DNA from: Sipunculus nudus
Lineage: Eukaryota > Annelida > Sipuncula > Golfingiida > Sipunculidae
Direction: 5' to 3'
Assembly: GCA_026874595.1 (NCBI GenBank)
Contig: CM049312.1
Location: forward strand, 26,283,956 to 26,347,955
DNA length: 64,000 bases
This document shows, piece after piece, positions 58,520 to 64,000 of this stretch. Both the position numbers and the translations under genes were made by a program. Position 1 is the first letter of the stretch; the number at the start of each line of letters is the position of its first letter. The notes beneath the pieces were generated by a model. That model was not told the origin of the DNA. It saw only the letters and a program-made list of their open reading frames with translations, and did not search any database.

Positions 58520-60100
58520 TCTTTTTTATGAATCTAAATAGGAGCAGAGGCTGTATTTGTTTGAACATGTATAAATCCTGAACAGTTACTGTGGAATACA
58601 TAATTTTAATTATCAAGGAACATGTTTCTCGCCATGCTTTGAGTCTTTATGCTGTATTAGGTGGTAGTTATATTACCTTTGAAAAAAAAATCTCCACCAG
58701 AGATCGCTACCGCTATGAAGCATTATACCCTCTTCCACAAGCTCACTACAGGACAGCCTGTCACTAGAGAATGAGACCATTACTCTGATTGGCCAGATGT
58801 AATGGTTTGTCTTATTGGCTAAAGCCCTGGTGCCTAATCCTACGTTAAGTCATTGGCAAGGCATCAGTAGTAATCCACGAGGGCCATTGTGCTCACCAGG
58901 TTATCTCTAACCTGTAATTACATGACACCTGGCGTCTACCTTGTGGAAGGTATTCCTTAAGCACGCAAAACGGATCTTCTAGGTTTTTTTCAAGATTCTT
59001 GAGAATAAAGAATAATTTACTCACTGAGCGTTACGGAGCGCCACCGTGTGTCTGTGTAAGTAACCACGCAGCGTGTGGGCATGTTTTGTTGTGTAAGCAA
59101 CGGAGTGACCTCTGGTGGAGATTGCTTGGAACACTTGAAGGGGCCTTCAGGTCACGTGGTTCAATTTGTTTACATGACCTGGGGTCAGATAAACCTGATG
59201 GAGAGTAGTAAATGATTTGGCCAGCTCTGGTTTGCTCTAGCCATAATGCCCAGAAAAAACTGTTTTTTTTTATTTTATTGCCATGTATGTTTAGCATAAT
59301 CTCAAACAAATTGATGGCACCAGTAAAATATCTTTAAATATGTGGCTATTCAAAAAAATATTGTCTTAATGCTTGTTTGAGACTGCTTTGAGGGATAATT
59401 GTGGCTTTGCTGCATTCGGACCAGGATTGTCAGAATTTGAGATGCGCAAGCCCTGCTTTTCTTGGCCTTGATTGACCGTAGAAACAATTCTTAAGTAAAA
59501 AAAAGGGATTAAATATTAGAATTTACTTGGAAAATTTTATAAGAGAGGGCCAAACTTCAGGGGTTTTGTAGTTGTTATAGAGGGAAAATAAATACAGCCA
59601 CGTATCCTACACCCCGCACAGAAGCGCCATCTTGGGATAACTGACTGTAATACCAAGCCACACGCATATCCAAATCCAGATTTGATTTTGGAAATAAGAC
59701 GTATTGTGTAATCAATGTAATTTACACAAGATTGACCGTGAGACCTGCGGATCTGAAAGGTACGTAATACGGTAGTATCTTCGGAAATTCTTGAAAAACA
59801 TGTATAGGCTAAGATAAAAAGTAATTCTTGTGAAATCTGGAGTTGTTTGTTTATAAGAAAGGTGACGGATCCATGAACTTCTGAAAACGTTGTTTTGACA
59901 AGGTACGTAGTTTACCTTCATGTGCTTTTTTCACAGTATAGTTGTAGGACTTTTCGCCTTTCTGACAGATTAAATCCCATACCCTTTATATGAGTAAATT
60001 TTGTACAATCAAAGAATAAATCCAGATAAGTATCACACTGAATAATACATACGAATTTCACATCCGAATCCATATAAGGATGCCTACGTCGTGCTGTGTT
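58520..60100. other. Intergenic stretch without a gene
   Basis: Frames at 58999-59309 overlap on both strands and show no family pattern. Confidence 0.45.
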
Positions 60101-60107
60101 ATATAAA

Positions 60108-60332
60108 CTTTATTTATTTTACATGGATTGTACAACTATTTATTACTAATACGAAGCACTCTCTGTGGCTCGGATGATGGCATTGGGTAGTCTGTATAAA
60201 GGAGGAGGAAATCGGAGGACCCGGAGAAAACCACCGACCGTGGACGAGCAACTAGAACCAACTCCCGAGGTTCGAACGCGAGTCGCCAGCGGAGAGAGCC
60301 AAGCGTTTTACCACTCAACTGTCCCTCTGTCA
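60108..60332 (-). mobile_element. tRNA-derived SINE, - orientation
   Basis: Reverse complement shares GGTAAAACGCTTGGCTCTCT, a B-box-like GTTCGAACC, GTCGGTGGTTTTCTCCGGG and the same 3' tail TTGTACAATCCATGTAAAAT with the copy at 58290. Confidence 0.72.
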
Positions 60333-60443
60333 GATACCAAGGTGATTGAAACATCAGTTTATAGGTTTATTAGGACTTGGGTTTAAGGTAAATTTTACTC
60401 TTGTGCTTAAATATTCAAACCAGAAAGAAGAAGAACAGTGAAT

Positions 60444-60455
60444 GGCGCATGCGCC
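60444..60455. promoter_or_regulatory. NRF1-like palindrome GGCGCATGCGCC
   Basis: Perfect 12-bp palindrome containing GCGCATGCGC, the NRF1 consensus, in a small GC-rich patch followed by TTATAAAAA at 60482. No gene is attached to it, so it may be chance. Confidence 0.25.
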
Positions 60456-60667
60456 TCCGCGGTCGTCCCGACCGGGTCCAGTTATAAAAATGGACAATAA
60501 ATTATGGAGCAGCTTCATCTCAATAACATGTAATTGCAGTAAACAGGGCCTGGTATCTCCCATAAATACGTACTGCAATATATTGCGATACTCGGTAGCG
60601 TATTGCGATACGTATTGTGTTATTTTCATTGTATTAAATTTATAAGAAACTTAATGGTGTATTTCGA

Positions 60668-60670
<3 letters not shown>

Positions 60671-60733
<63 letters not shown>

Positions 60734-60918
60734 TGAAACCTTGTTGTGTCGAACTCGCTTAAGTCGAATACCCCGCTTATGTCGAAGTTACAGACTCAAT
60801 GTTCCGGACAATTCTAAACTCTAGTTAAATTATTACCAAATAAAACCCGCTTGTGTCGTACCTCGGATGTGTCGAAGTTTTCTTAGGGTCCCTTCGATTT
60901 CCACACAACGAGGTTTCA

Positions 60919-61012
<94 letters not shown>
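60671..61012. repeat. (TA)n microsatellite split by an insertion
   Basis: TA tracts 60671-60730 and 60922-61012 flank the 191-base MITE. Confidence 0.9.
60731..60921. mobile_element. Pogo-like MITE (191 bp) inserted in a TA tract
   Basis: Ends CAGTGAAACCTTGTTGTGTC and, on the other strand, CAGTGAAACCTCGTTGTGTG. Inside are repeated TGTGTCGAA/TATGTCGAA motifs. TA on both sides fits a TA target site. Non-coding. Confidence 0.7.
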
Positions 61013-61015
<3 letters not shown>

Positions 61016-61699
61016 TATTGATATATCACAATATTATTATTGAGAATAAATCTGTATGTAGTCAGTTTATTTCAAGCAGGATTAAGGAAAATTACTTATT
61101 AATGTTCTGTTGAAATTAAAAAAAAATTAAAATTAACATTATCAGGCCTTACATGGGCAATTTACTTGGCAAATTATTTGAGTAAATTCTGAACTTTGCT
61201 TTAGTAAAAAAGGGACAGATGGTTCCGCACTATTGCGGCCGTGTACCACATCGCAAGATCGCTGCCCATAAACAGGTGCTAAGTGGACACTTGATCATGA
61301 GATGCAAGGCGAGAATATAATAAATGCTTTATTATTACGACCATGTTCAGCATTTCTCTCTTCTTTTTTTTGTCGTATCCAAATATTTCTCTTATACAAA
61401 TAAGTCATCAAACAGACATGGTCCCTGGTTTAAACCTCTGATCTGTTGTATTTCATGCCTATACTAGAAAATACCCAGAATAAATGTATTTAAAGAAAAG
61501 GCAGAGGCTTTCATTTTAACTCCGTCAAAAATCCAATCCCATTTAGGAGGCTAAAATTGTAACACAAACAATGCTTTTGCAAAAAAAAAAAAAATCAGTA
61601 TCGAAAAATATCGATATTTGAAAACTATATTGCGATACGTAATATGCGAATCACCGTATCGCGTTATACCGATATATCGATGATATCGCACAGCCCTAG

Positions 61700-62270
61700 C
61701 AGCAAAATCATTATATTAGATATTCACGGAACCAGAGAAGGGACCATTGTTGCTTTATGTTGATTCTTGCCTTGGTGGTGATTTGATACAGCCTTTATTT
61801 ACATTCCTACAGGGGTTGAACAGAACTTCTAGAGTCACTTTTCCCATGTAAACTTTGTCCTGGAGTTATTCATACAGAGGTCGAGTAAGAAAAGCGCCCA
61901 CAAAAGTAAAACTAATGTTTTATTCTTGATAACTTGTACAATGATTTCCCATGTATAGTTATTATTAAAATATTACATCTACGTTTACAAAACACATATC
62001 ACATAATTTTATAACTTTCTATAACTTTCTAAACATTAAAAAAAATCATGGACAGCAGGTACAAAGTTTGATCAGAAAAACGTTTGAGCTATTGGTGGGG
62101 TTAGTAACAGCATCTTCTTTTTTAAAGTCTTTGAGTATTTTAGTATCAGTGCAATTTCATAAACATTTAAAAATATGGACAGGAGAAACAAAGAAAATAA
62201 GTAAAATCTTTGGACTTTTAACAGGATTAGTCACATCATCTACTAAGTGAAAGTCTTTGATTATTTCAGT
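61700..62270. other. 3' flank of the Ly6-like gene (- strand), no other gene
   Basis: Would include the 3' UTR of the - strand exon at 62272-62465. Near-repeats AGTCTTTGA(G/T)TATTT...AGTATCAGTG occur at about 62128 and 62250. Confidence 0.4.
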
Positions 62271-62271
62271 A

Positions 62272-62465
62272 TCAGTGGAACTTCATTAAAACCATGGCGA
62301 CAAATATGTAAATGAGGTAGACGTATGTTTGGCCGACACGTGACGCCCCGTTACAAGATGACTCGGTACAAACACAGTTGTATCCTCCAACAGACGTCCC
62401 GTCAATGTACGTACATCCTCTGTTTCCCTCTGCGTAACCGCAACCACGTGACGTAATGTTGGCAT
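62272..62465 (-). CDS. Last coding exon of a Ly6/uPAR-type (three-finger) protein, 5' partial
   Basis: On the - strand, TTTTGTAG is followed by a 194-base exon entered in phase 1, giving about 64 residues and a TGA. Cys are spaced GC, 8 residues, C, 12 residues, C-V-C, 4 residues, CN: SRGCGYAEGNRGC then YNCVCTESSCNGA. The C.C....CN end is the signature close of a Ly6/three-finger domain. A hydrophobic tail (YVYLIYIFVAMVLM) follows, as in GPI-anchored or quiver/sleepless-like invertebrate members. Phase-1 entry is also usual for these domains. Earlier exons should lie at higher coordinates; none was found with confidence before 64000. Confidence 0.65.
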
Positions 62466-62469
62466 CTAC

Positions 62470-63332
62470 AAAATTAAGTTCGCGCGTATAAGAAAATATT
62501 TACATATATATCTTTAACAAAATTTAAGCTTTTAGAAAAAAAATACAATAAGACGGAAACAGAACGATGAAACTGTCTTCATATAATAAATATTATTAAA
62601 ATACCTAAGACCCAACCATCAATGCAGATAAAAACATACTTGATATTTTAATCAATTTAAGAGCCGTGTGATACTAAAATGCTACGACTAATATATACAA
62701 TAAACATATTTTAGGTTCATAATTCAGACTGACTTTGGGATACATAAACACACTTTTATTACACGCCTACTTTCCATTCTTGCGTAGTTCACGAAATTCC
62801 TGATAGATGGCGCTACACAAAAAGAAAACTTAATGGGAAAATATGGACCCCCCCCCCCCCCCCCCCCCCCTCAAAGTTACAAGGCATTTTCTCAACAGTT
62901 TCAGCCCCAAAATAGATGTAGTTTTCTAAGGTGTAGCCGCCGAGGGGATGCGTGACAAAAATCGAATGTTTCCACAGTCAACTGTAAAAAATTGAAATTT
63001 GGTTCTGGTGTTAACTGTGATATACGCGTCGCCGGAGATCCTCGATCTCCTGTGCTGGAGGCAAAATGTCACCCTGTTTGCTCTCAATCGCCGGGAGGTA
63101 CGCCCCTATCGCGAGAGTTACTGGGGGCAAAAACAAAGATGGCCGTCGATGTCCAAACGCTCTGCCTGCTGGGAAAGCCAAGTTAGTTCGACTGTTTTAT
63201 AACCCTAAGTCTGAACTCCCTTACCAGTGAGAAATTCTCTCAGTTGCTGAACGGTCTTAACGCACAATGTAGTGACAATTCATAGGCTACGGAATAGTTT
63301 TGAAAGTGGGGGGCGCACTTTGGGTATATAGG

Positions 63333-63403
<71 letters not shown>

Positions 63404-64000
63404 GTTTTTTTTTTAGCTTTTTAAAAGTGAAATGTGGGGGCATATTGTGCAAATGTAAGCGCTCGAAAGGGGGTGGGTGTGGGAGGGGGTATCCCCCTCT
63501 CACAGTTTGGAAAATTTTGAAAAAATAAAACATAAAAAAATGCATTTTCAGTGCAGCATTTTGAACAATTTCCTTTTTTCAATCACATGCTGCACCACAC
63601 AAAAAATTATTAAATATTTAATTTACAGAATCATGTGTGCCAAGTTGATAATATTTATACCATGATATAGTTTTCGTCAAATCTTAATTAAAACTTCAGA
63701 TCCGTTACTGGGATTTTAATTTTACTCCACCATTGGTGTATAAGGTATAAAGCACGAAACAAATAGGCAAAGGATTTATAACATTTTCAAACTTACTTGA
63801 AGTTTAAGTTGTAATTATCAAATAAATATTACCATGAACAATTAATTTACAGAAAACTTAACACATGTCAGGTATTGCGAGGTTCAAGTCTGTACAGCGC
63901 AGGCCACGTGACCATTATTGGCTTCTAAAAATCTTAGCAAATTCCAGACTTTACAAGGGTCCCTTTTACACTCCACAAAACTGAACCGATTAAACTGATC
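62470..64000. other. Probable intron or upstream region of the Ly6-like gene
   Basis: Holds a poly-C run at about 62850-62870 and (TA)n at 63336-63401. No Cys-rich exon could be supported. Confidence 0.4.
63336..63401. repeat. (TA)n microsatellite
   Basis: Pure TA tract of about 65 bases. Confidence 0.95.

Larger units (their letters stand above)
60544..61698. mobile_element. hAT-like non-autonomous element, 8-bp target duplication
   Basis: Flanks GCAGTAAA (60536-60543) and GCAGCAAA (61699-61706). The left end CAGGGCCTGG and right end TAGGGCTGTG (other strand) are similar. Both sub-ends carry ATTGCGATACG/GTATCGC motifs. No transposase frame. A smaller pogo-like element sits inside. Confidence 0.55.

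Noticed and set aside
58999-59309. Overlapping frames on both strands
   Set aside because: Neither shows family features or splice context.
1-64000. CRISPR array, bacterial operon or phage genes
   Set aside because: No spaced direct repeats of CRISPR type, no compact operons, and clear introns: the DNA is eukaryotic.

Overview
The window looks like invertebrate animal nuclear DNA. It is AT-rich, with long (TA)n tracts every 1-3 kb, spliced genes with GT-AG introns, tRNA-derived SINEs, hAT-like and pogo/Tigger-like DNA transposon remnants, and a possible Penelope-like fragment. A mollusc or other lophotrochozoan is plausible, but nothing here fixes the species. All functions are read by eye from motifs; no database search was run.

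Region 1 (about 3.5-17.4 kb, + strand) holds one spliced gene with its 5' end outside the window. It encodes an atlastin-type GTPase (base-recognition motif VRDW, then atlastin-like spacing). The usual two-helix membrane hairpin is not visible. Instead, four pairs of a short (21-24 codon) and a long (66-71 codon) exon follow, each joined by phase-0 introns. They look like tandemly duplicated atlastin middle-domain modules, and the last exon ends in a CaaX prenylation box (CFIM). The P-loop exons must lie upstream of base 1.

Region 2 (17.4-26.6 kb) has no recognisable gene. It carries dispersed repeats, a tandem array built around the palindrome GGTGGCGCCACC, and homopolymer and microsatellite DNA.

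Region 3 (26.6-56.9 kb) is a cluster of two unrelated small-protein families, all with uninterrupted coding regions. Family A (30.4, 40.5, 45.6 and 56.4 kb, + strand) has about 173-189 residues, an NNCQ[ND]FCN motif and a C-terminal hydrophobic helix, like LRAT/PLAAT or PPPDE permuted papain-fold proteins, but with Ser where the catalytic His is expected. Family B (26.6 and 51.4 kb, - strand) has about 181 residues, is not recognised, and ends in Cys-Cys; the second copy has one in-frame stop. B and A genes are divergently paired at 26.6/30.4 and 51.4/56.4. Copies 30.4 and 40.5 are a recent segmental duplication. Three CRE-like sites lie in the first divergent interval.

Region 4 (56.9-64 kb) is mostly transposon-derived: a SINE in both orientations and a hAT-like element carrying a nested pogo-like MITE. 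At 62.3-62.5 kb is the last exon of a Ly6/uPAR-type protein on the - strand.

A shared theme, as inference only, is membrane attachment by different means: CaaX lipid, C-terminal transmembrane tail, possible CC lipid, and a Ly6 hydrophobic tail.
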